DNA of 45,807 nt from Bacteroidales bacterium (GTDB lineage: Bacteria > Bacteroidota > Bacteroidia > Bacteroidales > P3), in the NCBI GenBank assembly GCA_009777915.1, contig WRKV01000005.1, forward strand, positions 1 to 45,807, read 5' to 3'. Each line of letters starts with the position of its first letter. The stretch's first letter is position 1. The notes beneath the pieces are model-generated. The model was not told the origin of the DNA, did no database searches, and saw only the letters and a list, made by a program, of their open reading frames with translations. Below are positions 20,882-29,536 of the stretch, piece by piece. The translations under genes were made by a program, and so were the position numbers.

Positions 20882-22561
20882 TTAGCCTTCTTGTTTTAAC
20901 ATTTTGATAATTTGATTCAAATCTTTTTCGGTATTGGACGCACCTTCTCCTAGAACAAAGCCGATTTCCTGAACCATCGTCAAATTTTTATCGATAGTTT
21001 TTTGGATGCTTAAAACCAATTCGTCGGTATCCAATTTTTGTGTAGACATTTGTCGAAAAATACCTCCAACCAATTTGTTTTCTATGATATTGAACACCGA
21101 TAAAATCAACGGTATGTTGTTAATTCTCACTTCTTTTCGATCTATGTTTTCGTGATGACGCAACACATAATCGAACAAATTGCTAATTGATTTATCCAAC
21201 ATCGTGTCCAAGTTTGCACCTTTCAATCCGGGGATTACTTCTGCGATTGCAGCAACTTCCTCACCGATTGTTGTGATCAAAGAATCGTTGGCAATCAAAA
21301 TTTTCATTTCGCTATCCACAATAGCAACGCCCGAACTGATTTGATTGATGAGCGTGTGGAGTGCTTGATTGGCTTGAAAAGTACGATAATCTGCTTCGTC
21401 AATTTGGCTTTGACTGTCGGTTAAAACCAAATTTTTTTGATCCGCTTTTTTTAGAAAAAGTTGATATTTTTGATCGTCGAATGTTGGAACGGCTTTTGCA
21501 GAGAATGCAGCCTGTGTATCCAAATCTTTCCATTCGTCCATTTCTTCTTGCCATTCGTCTTCATCGAAATTTTCCAAACGTTTTTTAGCATAATCCACCA
21601 CATTTGCTGAACGCACAAATTTGTTGGTATGATCGTGCATGGTGCCGGGTCCCATCACACACCCTTCACAGAAAAACAAATTCAAATGCGAATGTAAAAT
21701 TTCATTTTGCATATCGAACGAACCAATGGCTTTCATCACATTTTGCATACCGTTGGTGTTTCGAATGTTGCCATCTAAAAGGCTTTCGCTGATTCCTCCG
21801 GCTTCTAAAATTCCTCTGCTGATTGGATAAAGCAATCCTTTTTTGCCTTCCAATCCATCGAAATCAGAAAATTCCACTTGACGTTCTTGGATATTTTTTT
21901 CATCGAATAATTTTCGGATTTCCGGAAACAGCAACACGGTGTCGTACTTGGTTTTCAGCTCATCTCTAACCAGGTCTTGTTTGTGTGCTAAACATGGCGT
22001 AAGATATACCAAAGCGACATCTGTTTTTTTGAATTGTTCGCGAATGATTTTTGCTGCGAGCAAATCCGGTGCTAAAATCGGAGCTAAATTTCCAATCAAA
22101 TGCGGATAGTAACGTTCCACCAAATTCACGACTACAGGGCAATTTGCCGAAAGATAATACTTTCCCTTAAATTCTTTATCAAACAATTTTTTGTATTGTG
22201 CTGCCACCAAATCTACCGCCAACGCAGTCGAAAATACTTTTTTGAATCCTACGGCTTTCAACATAGAAACGAATTTTCGATAGTCGGAAATATCTGTAAA
22301 TTCCGCAGAAATATCCGTATCACAAACGATAAAAACCGGACGATCTTCATCTAAAAGTCGTTTCACTTTTACAATGGAATCTTGATATGAAATTGCTTCC
22401 ACAGGACAATCTGTAAAGCAAGCCCCACAAGCGATACAACGCTCTTCAATAATGTTTAATTCATCATTTTTTTTGTCGTAATCAATGGCATTTACCGGAC
22501 ACGAACGCATACAGATGTAGCAGCGAGTACAGGTGGCGTGGTTTATGGATAATAGTGGCAT
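20882..22561 (-). CDS. Sensory [FeFe]-hydrogenase-like protein: 2x[4Fe-4S] ferredoxin, hydrogenase large-subunit-like domain, PAS-like C-terminus
   Basis: CTRCYICMRSCPVNAI and CIACGACFTDCPVEAI; H-cluster-like loops SANCPVVVNLVERYYP, LTPCLAHKQD, FFCEGCVMGPG; C-terminal SGVAIVDSEMKILIANDSL. Confidence 0.8.
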   Translation of the reverse strand: MPLLSINHATCTRCYICMRSCPVNAIDYDKKNDELNIIEERCIACGACFTDCPVEAISYQDSIVKVKRLLDEDRPVFIVCDTDISAEFTDISDYRKFVSMLKAVGFKKVFSTALAVDLVAAQYKKLFDKEFKGKYYLSANCPVVVNLVERYYPHLIGNLAPILAPDLLAAKIIREQFKKTDVALVYLTPCLAHKQDLVRDELKTKYDTVLLFPEIRKLFDEKNIQERQVEFSDFDGLEGKKGLLYPISRGILEAGGISESLLDGNIRNTNGMQNVMKAIGSFDMQNEILHSHLNLFFCEGCVMGPGTMHDHTNKFVRSANVVDYAKKRLENFDEDEWQEEMDEWKDLDTQAAFSAKAVPTFDDQKYQLFLKKADQKNLVLTDSQSQIDEADYRTFQANQALHTLINQISSGVAIVDSEMKILIANDSLITTIGEEVAAIAEVIPGLKGANLDTMLDKSISNLFDYVLRHHENIDRKEVRINNIPLILSVFNIIENKLVGGIFRQMSTQKLDTDELVLSIQKTIDKNLTMVQEIGFVLGEGASNTEKDLNQIIKMLKQEG

Positions 22562-22585
22562 GGTTATTCAAGTAGCATGGTTTTT

Positions 22586-23923
22586 TTATCGAAAAATCTT
22601 AAACAAATCGTTGCTAAACGCAAAAAACATCAAGGCAAACAGAATAATCATACCGATTTGTTGCGTTACCATCAAAAATTTGTCGCTCGGTTTCTTGCGA
22701 GTGATGATTTCCCAAAGGGTAAACACGATATGTCCGCCGTCTAATGCGGGAATTGGCAAGAAATTCATAAACGCTAAAATCAACGAAAGGATTCCGGTAA
22801 CATACCAAAATCTCGACCAATCCCATTTTGCACCGTAAATTCGAGCCATTCCGATGGGTCCTTGAATGGTTTCGGTGGCTTTTTCTTTTCCGGAAATTAC
22901 CTTGCCAAGCCCTTTGGCATTGGCTTTCAGCAAATCCATACCATCTCTGTAACCATAAGCCAACGCAGAACTCAATGTATACTGTGTCAATTCAAACGGA
23001 ATGCCGACAAAAACACCCAATCTGCCTGTGGAATCAAGGGTTGTATGTAATTCGAAAGTTTCGTAAATGGCATAAGGAATACTATGTGTTTTACGTTCTA
23101 CCAAAATCTGAACATCTTGATTTTTATAGGCATTCAGAATGTTTTGTAATTCTCCGAACGAAAAAACAGAATCATCATTGATTTGCAAAATTCGGTCGTC
23201 AGCGAGCATTCCCATTTGTTCGGCAAGTCCGCCTTCCTGCAAATCGTTTACAATCACAGGAAAATTTTGAGCACTAAAAAACTGTACATTTTGTTCCGCC
23301 ACACGCCGATATGTATCTTTCGGAATGGTAATTTTCAATGTGTCATCTCCTCTCAATACGTTGATTTCAGAGCCAAACAAGACATTCATACCTTGTGCAT
23401 CTTGAAAACGTACGATTCTTTTTCCGTCAATATTCAAAATTTGATCGCCGTGTTGAAAGCCGATTTCTTGTGCCAATGGCGAAGGAGTGATACCGCCAAA
23501 TTCCGAAACGGTTTCATTGCTCAAATAGCCTTTTGACGAGCCAAGCAGGAGACACGACAGAATCAGAATACCGGTAATAAAATTCAAAAATATCCCGCCA
23601 AAAATCACAACCAAGCGTTGCCAAGCCGGTTTCGAGCGATATTCCCAAGGTTGTGGTTCGGACGCCAAATCTTTTTCGCCTTGTGTTTCATCAATCATTC
23701 CTGCGATTTGACAATAGCCTCCGAGCGGTAGCCAACCGATTCCGAATTCCGTATTACCACGCTTAAAGCTAAATAATTTATATCCCCAAGCATCGAAAAA
23801 CAAATAGAATTTATTCACCCGAATGCCAAACATTCGTGCCGCTAAATAATGCCCCATTTCGTGGATAAACACTAAAAGTGATAATCCCAAAAGGAGTTGC
23901 AAAGTCATGATTAATCCCGACAT
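22586..23923 (-). CDS. rseP: RseP-family site-2 protease (M50) with PDZ domains
   Basis: LLVFIHEMGHYLAARMFGIRV (HExxH), C-terminal FLPIPALDGGHIVF. Confidence 0.92.
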   Translation of the reverse strand: MSGLIMTLQLLLGLSLLVFIHEMGHYLAARMFGIRVNKFYLFFDAWGYKLFSFKRGNTEFGIGWLPLGGYCQIAGMIDETQGEKDLASEPQPWEYRSKPAWQRLVVIFGGIFLNFITGILILSCLLLGSSKGYLSNETVSEFGGITPSPLAQEIGFQHGDQILNIDGKRIVRFQDAQGMNVLFGSEINVLRGDDTLKITIPKDTYRRVAEQNVQFFSAQNFPVIVNDLQEGGLAEQMGMLADDRILQINDDSVFSFGELQNILNAYKNQDVQILVERKTHSIPYAIYETFELHTTLDSTGRLGVFVGIPFELTQYTLSSALAYGYRDGMDLLKANAKGLGKVISGKEKATETIQGPIGMARIYGAKWDWSRFWYVTGILSLILAFMNFLPIPALDGGHIVFTLWEIITRKKPSDKFLMVTQQIGMIILFALMFFAFSNDLFKIFR

Positions 23924-23978
23924 AATTTTTTATTTTTTCGACATTACCAAATACCGTGTATTTGTCATGGACGGCGTT

Positions 23979-24662
23979 TTATTCATTGATACCGAATAAT
24001 TCTACTGTGAAAATAAGCGTTGCTCCCGGAGGAATTCGTTCACCTGCACCACGATCGCCGTAAGCCAAATCCGATGGAATATAGAAAATAAATTTCGATC
24101 CAACCGGCATCAACTGCACGCCTTCCGTCCAACCTGCAATCACTTGATTCAAGCCAAAAGAAATATCTTGACCACGAGCAACCGACGAATCAAACACAGT
24201 TCCATCTAAAAGTGTACCTTCGTAATGAACTCTCACTCTGTCGGTTGGAGACGTTGGTTTTGGACCTTCGCCCATAGTTACAACTTTGTACTGCAAGCCC
24301 GATGGCGTAACCTGTACATCTTGATCTTGTTTGTTTTTTTCCAAAAATTCTCTACCTTCGGCTTTGTTTTTTTCAGTTTCTGCGTTGGCTTGGTTTTGTT
24401 GAGCAGCCTGCATATTCATCGACCATTCTTGCAACGTTTGTTGCATGTCTTGATCGGTAAATCCCGGATCTTGTTTTTCAAGTCCTGTTTTGATGCCGTT
24501 GTAAAGGGCTTCCGCATCAAAGTTAAACGGGTGTTGCGACAAATTTCTGCCAATGTCGTACCCGATCATGTTGCTGATTTTTTGTTCGTAAGTCATAGTG
24601 TTTTGTGAAATTAGATTTGTTGAAATTAGCAGTGTTACTGCGACAATTAAAATTTTTTTCAT
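23979..24662 (-). CDS. FKBP-type peptidyl-prolyl isomerase
   Basis: VTPSGLQYKVVTMGEGPKPTSPTDRVRVHYEGTLLDGTVFDSS...IPPGATLIFTVELFGI. Confidence 0.93.
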   Translation of the reverse strand: MKKILIVAVTLLISTNLISQNTMTYEQKISNMIGYDIGRNLSQHPFNFDAEALYNGIKTGLEKQDPGFTDQDMQQTLQEWSMNMQAAQQNQANAETEKNKAEGREFLEKNKQDQDVQVTPSGLQYKVVTMGEGPKPTSPTDRVRVHYEGTLLDGTVFDSSVARGQDISFGLNQVIAGWTEGVQLMPVGSKFIFYIPSDLAYGDRGAGERIPPGATLIFTVELFGINE

Positions 24663-24680
24663 GGTGATATTTTTTTTAGC

Positions 24681-24708
24681 GTAGGGGAGGGGTTGCCCCC
24701 GTCCTTAC
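24681..24708. repeat. Degenerate copy of the 28-bp palindromic repeat
   Basis: gtaggggaggggttgcccccgtccttac. Confidence 0.55.
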
Positions 24709-24714
24709 ATGTTA

Positions 24715-25551
24715 TTATTTGTGATATTTCAATAATCCGTCGAGCGGAGTTTGTTCGATTTTTGAAATCGTGAGACCATATTTTTCTGCGGATTTACGCA
24801 GTTCGTCGGCAAAAATAAAACTTACCGAACCTACAAAACACAACGGATATTGTGCATGATTTTCGTAACGCAAAACTTGTTTTTTAAAGAAAATATCAAA
24901 CGCCGAACTCACTAATTCTTTCACAAATGAATCCGATTTATTTTCATTCAAAAACTCTACAAGCGAGGCGAGAAAGCGATTTGGGAAAGGTTGACGATAA
25001 ACTTTATCCAACACTTCGGCTAATTCCGCAGGATATTTTTGTGCGAGTAATTTTTGCAAATGTTCGGGAAATTCTCCGCTGAAATATGCTGATAGCAACT
25101 GTTTGCCCAAGTATGCACCACTTCCTTCATCGCCCAAAATATAGCCTAACGACGGCAAACGTTCGGTAATTTGTTTTCCATCATACAAGCACGAACTTGC
25201 ACCTGTTCCTAAAATACAGACTAATCCGCTTTCCGCACCACACAAGGATCTTGCAGCACCAAGCAAATCGTTTTCAACGTCCACATCGGCATGAACAAAA
25301 AAGAAATCCAATGCAAATTGCAACACTTGTTTTTTATGAGGCAATGCACAACCCGACCCGTAAAAAAATACTTGTTCCACTTTTTTATTGTCTAAAAACG
25401 GATATAAATCTTTTCGCAAAACGTTCAAAACGCCGTCCTCATCTAAGAAATACGGATTCAAACCAATCGTTTGAACCGTTTTAATTTCGCCCGATCCATT
25501 AATCAAACACCAATCGGTTTTGGTCGAGCCACTGTCTGCAATTATTTTCAT
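24715..25551 (-). CDS. BadF/BadG-type ATPase, N-acetylglucosamine kinase-like
   Basis: MKIIADSGSTKTDWCLI...GLVCILGTGASSCLYDGKQ...LGYILGDEGSGAYLGK. Confidence 0.85.
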   Translation of the reverse strand: MKIIADSGSTKTDWCLINGSGEIKTVQTIGLNPYFLDEDGVLNVLRKDLYPFLDNKKVEQVFFYGSGCALPHKKQVLQFALDFFFVHADVDVENDLLGAARSLCGAESGLVCILGTGASSCLYDGKQITERLPSLGYILGDEGSGAYLGKQLLSAYFSGEFPEHLQKLLAQKYPAELAEVLDKVYRQPFPNRFLASLVEFLNENKSDSFVKELVSSAFDIFFKKQVLRYENHAQYPLCFVGSVSFIFADELRKSAEKYGLTISKIEQTPLDGLLKYHK

Positions 25552-25559
25552 GTTTTTTA

Positions 25560-27089
25560 TTAGATATTGTGCAAAGATACGAAATTTTTTCTAACTACAT
25601 TTGCAATTTCCGAAATTGCAATACGGTCTTGTTGCATACTGTCTCGATAACGAATCGTAACCGTGTTATCTTCCAAAGTCTGCGTGTCTACGGTGATACA
25701 GAACGGTGTGCCAATTGCATCTTGACGCCGATAACGCCGTCCGATTGCATCTTTTTCATCATATTGACACATGAAATCTTGTTTCAATGTATCCATGATT
25801 TCTCTTGCTTTTTCAGGCATTCCGTCTTTTTTTACCAATGGTAAAATCGCAATTTTATACGGTGCTAAAATCGGTGGAAGTTTCATGACGACACGTGTTG
25901 AACCATCGTCTAAAACTTCCTCGTTGTAGGCATAACTCAACATTGCCAAGCATGTTCTATCCAATCCGATCGACGTTTCAACCACGTAAGGAATGTAACT
26001 TTCGTTTAATTCAGGATCGAAATACTGCATTTTTTTGCCCGAAAATTCTTGATGTTGTTTCAAGTCAAAATCCGTGCGAGAGTGAATGCCTTCCAATTCT
26101 TTGAAACCAAACAAAAATTCGAACTGAATATCTGTTGCAGCATTGGCGTAATGCGACAATTTTTCGTGATCGTGAAAACGGAATTTTTCCGCAGGAATTC
26201 CCAACGATTGGTGCCATTCCATACGAACTTTTTTCCAGTATTCGAACCATTCGATTTCCGTTCCGGGACGAACAAAAAACTGCATTTCCATTTGTTCAAA
26301 TTCACGCATTCTGAACACGAACTGACGGGCTACAATCTCGTTTCTAAAAGCCTTTCCGGTTTGTGCAATGCCAAACGGAACTTTCATTCTCGATGTTTTT
26401 TGTACATTCAAAAAATTCACAAAAATACCTTGTGCCGTTTCCGGACGCAAATAAATGGTGTTTGCCTCCTCAGAAAGCGAACCGATTTGCGTAGAAAACA
26501 TCAAATTAAACTGACGAATGTCCGTCCAGTTGCGACTTCCCGAAATTGGACAAGCAATTTCCAATTCTTCGATTAATGCTTTTACATCTGCAAGATTATT
26601 CTCTAATCCGGCATTCATACGATGCAACGTGTCGGTAATTTTTCTCTGATATTCCAACACTCTCGGATTGGTTGTAACGAACTGTTCTCTATCAAAACTA
26701 TCGCCGAAACGCTTTTCTGCTTTTTCAATTTCTTTGTTGATTTTATCCTCGATTTTCGCACAATAATCTTCAATCAACACATCGGCACGATAGCGTTTTT
26801 TGCTGTCTTTGTTATCAATCATCGGATCGTTGAACGCATCAACATGTCCGGAAGCCTTCCAAATTGTGGGGTGCATGAAAATCGCAGAATCTATTCCCAC
26901 GATATTTTCGTGCATTTGCACCATAGATTTCCACCAGTATTGACGGATATTATTTTTGAGTTCGACACCGTATTGACCATAGTCGTAGACAGCGGCTAAC
27001 CCGTCGTAAATCTCGCTTGACGGAAAAATAAAACCATACTCTTTTGCATGAGCGATAAGTTTTTTGAATTGTTCTTCGTGATTTGCCAT
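25560..27089 (-). CDS. glyS: Glycyl-tRNA synthetase
   Basis: GFIFPSSEIYDGLAAVYDYGQYGVELKNNI...LRPETAQGIFVNFLN...FRMREFEQMEMQFFV. Confidence 0.96.
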   Translation of the reverse strand: MANHEEQFKKLIAHAKEYGFIFPSSEIYDGLAAVYDYGQYGVELKNNIRQYWWKSMVQMHENIVGIDSAIFMHPTIWKASGHVDAFNDPMIDNKDSKKRYRADVLIEDYCAKIEDKINKEIEKAEKRFGDSFDREQFVTTNPRVLEYQRKITDTLHRMNAGLENNLADVKALIEELEIACPISGSRNWTDIRQFNLMFSTQIGSLSEEANTIYLRPETAQGIFVNFLNVQKTSRMKVPFGIAQTGKAFRNEIVARQFVFRMREFEQMEMQFFVRPGTEIEWFEYWKKVRMEWHQSLGIPAEKFRFHDHEKLSHYANAATDIQFEFLFGFKELEGIHSRTDFDLKQHQEFSGKKMQYFDPELNESYIPYVVETSIGLDRTCLAMLSYAYNEEVLDDGSTRVVMKLPPILAPYKIAILPLVKKDGMPEKAREIMDTLKQDFMCQYDEKDAIGRRYRRQDAIGTPFCITVDTQTLEDNTVTIRYRDSMQQDRIAISEIANVVRKNFVSLHNI

Positions 27090-27220
27090 TTTGAATTACT
27101 TTATCCTGCAAAGATACGATTTTTTTTCGAGACAGCCAAATTTTTGCTCATTGCTTTTTCAAATTTACTATTTATCGGGCGAGGCATGCCCCGCCATGCT
27201 ACTCTCGCCGGCGGATCTGA

Positions 27221-27373
27221 TTACGGTGCGACCCTTACGATTTTATTATCGCGAAGTACAACTATTTTCTTACCATTTGCTCTTTTATCTGCGAGCAGTT
27301 TTTTGTAGGTGAGGTCAAGTCCTTCAAGGATTTTGCTCACTCTTACGCTACTTTCTTTTTCCGTGGTTGTCAT
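27221..27373 (-). CDS. 50-aa ORF overlapping the zeta toxin 3' end; putative cognate partner
   Basis: MTTTEKESSVRVSKILEGLDLTYKKLLADKRANGKKIVVLRDNKIVRVAP; absent from the ORF track because of length. Confidence 0.65.
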   Translation of the reverse strand: MTTTEKESSVRVSKILEGLDLTYKKLLADKRANGKKIVVLRDNKIVRVAP

Positions 27374-27941
27374 ATTGCTGTTTTAATAAATTAAACTTAG
27401 TATCGGTCAAGATTGATAACTCTTGATTATTTATTTTCTGTGCGATAAGTTCGTGCTTTCCCTCCGAATTGTCGAAGATCAAAACTTCATCTGCCACCGG
27501 CAAATAAATCTCAAACAAGTTCCGTATCCCGCTCAGATAGCGACGTTCGATGGTTTCGGCATCTATGTTATGTCCGCCCTCTGCCACTCTGATTTGCACT
27601 CTTTCCTTTGCCAATTCAACCGTTCGCAACCAAAAGAACAGCAAGGTAACATTATAGCCTGCGGCTTGTGCTCGCAAAATGGTATTTCTGTAACTTCTTG
27701 TTGCTAATGTCGTTTCAAACGCAAAGTTACAATTCTCATTCAGCAGATTTTCAATTCTGCCAAGCATGACCCTACCCGCCTCTATTGCCACGTTCTCGGG
27801 CTGAAACGGCGACAACCCTCGTGCTATTTCGTCGGCATTCACAAACTCGCGACAATCCAATATCTCCGGCAAAATCGTAAACGATGCCGTTGTTTTTCCT
27901 GCGCCGTTGCAGCCTGCTATGATGTATAGGTTTTTTGACAT
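27348..27941 (-). CDS. Zeta toxin family protein (P-loop kinase)
   Basis: LYIIAGCNGAGKTTASFTILPEIL...FVNADEIARGLSPF...FAFETTLATRSY. Confidence 0.88.
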   Translation of the reverse strand: MSKNLYIIAGCNGAGKTTASFTILPEILDCREFVNADEIARGLSPFQPENVAIEAGRVMLGRIENLLNENCNFAFETTLATRSYRNTILRAQAAGYNVTLLFFWLRTVELAKERVQIRVAEGGHNIDAETIERRYLSGIRNLFEIYLPVADEVLIFDNSEGKHELIAQKINNQELSILTDTKFNLLKQQYDNHGKRK

Positions 27942-28077
27942 GTGTTAATCAAGATGCAAAGATACGGAAATTTTTTGGAATATGCAAGTCATTTTTGACG
28001 CTGCATCCGTCACGTCGAGCGGCGCCACGCAGTGGCGAAGTCGAGACATCTCCCGGCTATTGACCGTTCCCGAATTT

Positions 28078-28105
28078 GTAGGGGCGACGCATGCGTCGCC
28101 CCTAC
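28078..28105. repeat. 28-bp perfect palindrome
   Basis: gtaggggcgacgca/tgcgtcgcccctac. Confidence 0.95.
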
Positions 28106-28125
28106 GGCGATTGTCGCGAATGTCC

Positions 28126-28153
28126 GTAGGGGCACAAAATTTTGTGCCCCTAC
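28126..28153. repeat. 28-bp perfect palindrome, same family with different arms
   Basis: gtaggggcacaaaa/ttttgtgcccctac. Confidence 0.95.
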
Positions 28154-28168
28154 AATTCACCATTCAAC

Positions 28169-29176
28169 CTAATTATCCCTCACACACCGCAGGGCGAACC
28201 CGTGATCCTTATTGACGTAGTACTGCGGGCTGACATACGACGCATGGTAGTACTGGCGGAACGCATCCGTGGCACTGTACTCTGAGGACGACCAGTAGTT
28301 CGAAGTCGCAGTCGACAGATCGTTCGCGTACGCAGCAAAGCGGGAGCCACCCCAAGTTCCTGCGTCGGTGCCGGTGTACTTCTGATCAGTCCCCGTCCCC
28401 GTGAAACCATTCTCACCGGAATCTACATTGCGATTTTCGCCATCGCCTCCTAAAAGAATATCCAAATCGATAAAATCCTGTCGAGTAGGCACCCGCCAAG
28501 GCGAAGGACAAAGTATATTGGCATGTTTCATCACAGCACACCACGAGAAGTAATGAACTCCGGAACCATTGGTGGAAGCACGACAATCCACATTGAAATT
28601 CGGGTCAGCACCGCCATTGTAAAAGTCGCCTCTTGGCGTGCATTGGGGTGAAGTTACCGGTCCCGACCAAATTTGCTGCGCCTTGCCGTTGGCAGCAGGA
28701 ATAATCCATTCCTGAGCAGTTGCAAAACTTGCCGAGGTGATGGAGACACGGTTTCTTTCCGCTGTACAAAAGTCGCAGCCCGTTGGCGACGGTGTAGCAT
28801 TGAGTGTTATGCTACCATGCAGCAACTCCACACCACAGGTATTACTCACAGTGTAATGGTGCGTGCCGATATCTGTCGGTGCACCTTTAATAGAAACAGG
28901 CCACGCGTATTCTCGGTCGCCGAGCGGAGTCGAGGCGTCGCCGGAAACTGTAATGCCGGGAGGCGTGCCAATCGACGCAAAACGTGTACCATCCGTCCAC
29001 CAATTGATGATTAGAGTTCGTCCAATCACTGACGGAAATTCGATAGGGTCTATCTGTTCGCCTGGGCAAAGAGTTTGATGCAAGGGGGCTGATGGGCACC
29101 ACTGAGGAATAGGACAATGAGCAAAACTTTTGGTTCCAAAAGTTGCGAAAACTAAGATTAGGGTGATTTTTTTCAT
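28169..29176 (-). CDS. Secreted FISUMP-domain protein (FISUMP-A)
   Basis: Signal peptide then HCPIPQWCPSAPLHQTLCPG; C-terminal YFSWCAVMKHANILCPSPWRVPTRQDFIDLDILLGG...NYWSSSEYSATDAFRQYY...GFALRCVRDN. Confidence 0.85.
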   Translation of the reverse strand: MKKITLILVFATFGTKSFAHCPIPQWCPSAPLHQTLCPGEQIDPIEFPSVIGRTLIINWWTDGTRFASIGTPPGITVSGDASTPLGDREYAWPVSIKGAPTDIGTHHYTVSNTCGVELLHGSITLNATPSPTGCDFCTAERNRVSITSASFATAQEWIIPAANGKAQQIWSGPVTSPQCTPRGDFYNGGADPNFNVDCRASTNGSGVHYFSWCAVMKHANILCPSPWRVPTRQDFIDLDILLGGDGENRNVDSGENGFTGTGTDQKYTGTDAGTWGGSRFAAYANDLSTATSNYWSSSEYSATDAFRQYYHASYVSPQYYVNKDHGFALRCVRDN

Positions 29177-29212
29177 GCTTGTTTATGATTTATGGTTTAT
29201 GATTTAGGGCAA

Positions 29213-29364
29213 TAAAAAAAAGCGGACCTACTATCCGCCACTAAGGTTTACCACAACCCGCATACAGAAACAAATAAGCCCGCATCTTGCGAACGTTTAG
29301 TTATTATTCTGTATGCCTAAAAGTGGTAATTTTAGTGGCAAGAATAGCAAACGCTATATTTTAC
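29213..29364 (-). ncRNA. Structured 5' leader with terminator-like hairpin upstream of FISUMP-A (copy A)
   Basis: Nested stems CCACTAA/TTAGTGG, TTACCAC/GTGGTAA, GCATACAGAA/TTCTGTATGC; hairpins ATAGC-GTTT-GCTAT and GCGGA-N7-TCCGC-T8. Confidence 0.7.
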
Positions 29365-29412
29365 TGATACTTCCGTTTATTTCATGGTTTGGTTTTTTGG
29401 TTAAAATGTTTT

Positions 29413-29421
29413 GCAAAGATA
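29413..29421 (-). promoter_or_regulatory. -7 promoter element of the copy A leader (TATCTTTGC)
   Basis: Reverse complement of gcaaagata, ~49 nt upstream of the structured element. Confidence 0.65.
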
Positions 29422-29460
29422 CAAATTTTTTTTTACAATACAACTATTTTTCTCACAAAA

Positions 29461-29493
29461 ATTTGGTCAATTCAAAAAAATGTTGTATCTTTG
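29461..29493 (+). promoter_or_regulatory. rpsO-pnp promoter
   Basis: atttggtcaattcaaaaaaatgttgtatctttgc; upstream 20-mer shared with 32089-32108. Confidence 0.7.
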
Positions 29494-29536
29494 CGGACTA
29501 TTTAAATAATGAAAAAAGATTAAACCGTTAAAAATT

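Noticed and set aside
28000-28160. Insertion sequence near the zeta toxin gene
   Set aside because: No transposase ORF; only short palindromic repeats.
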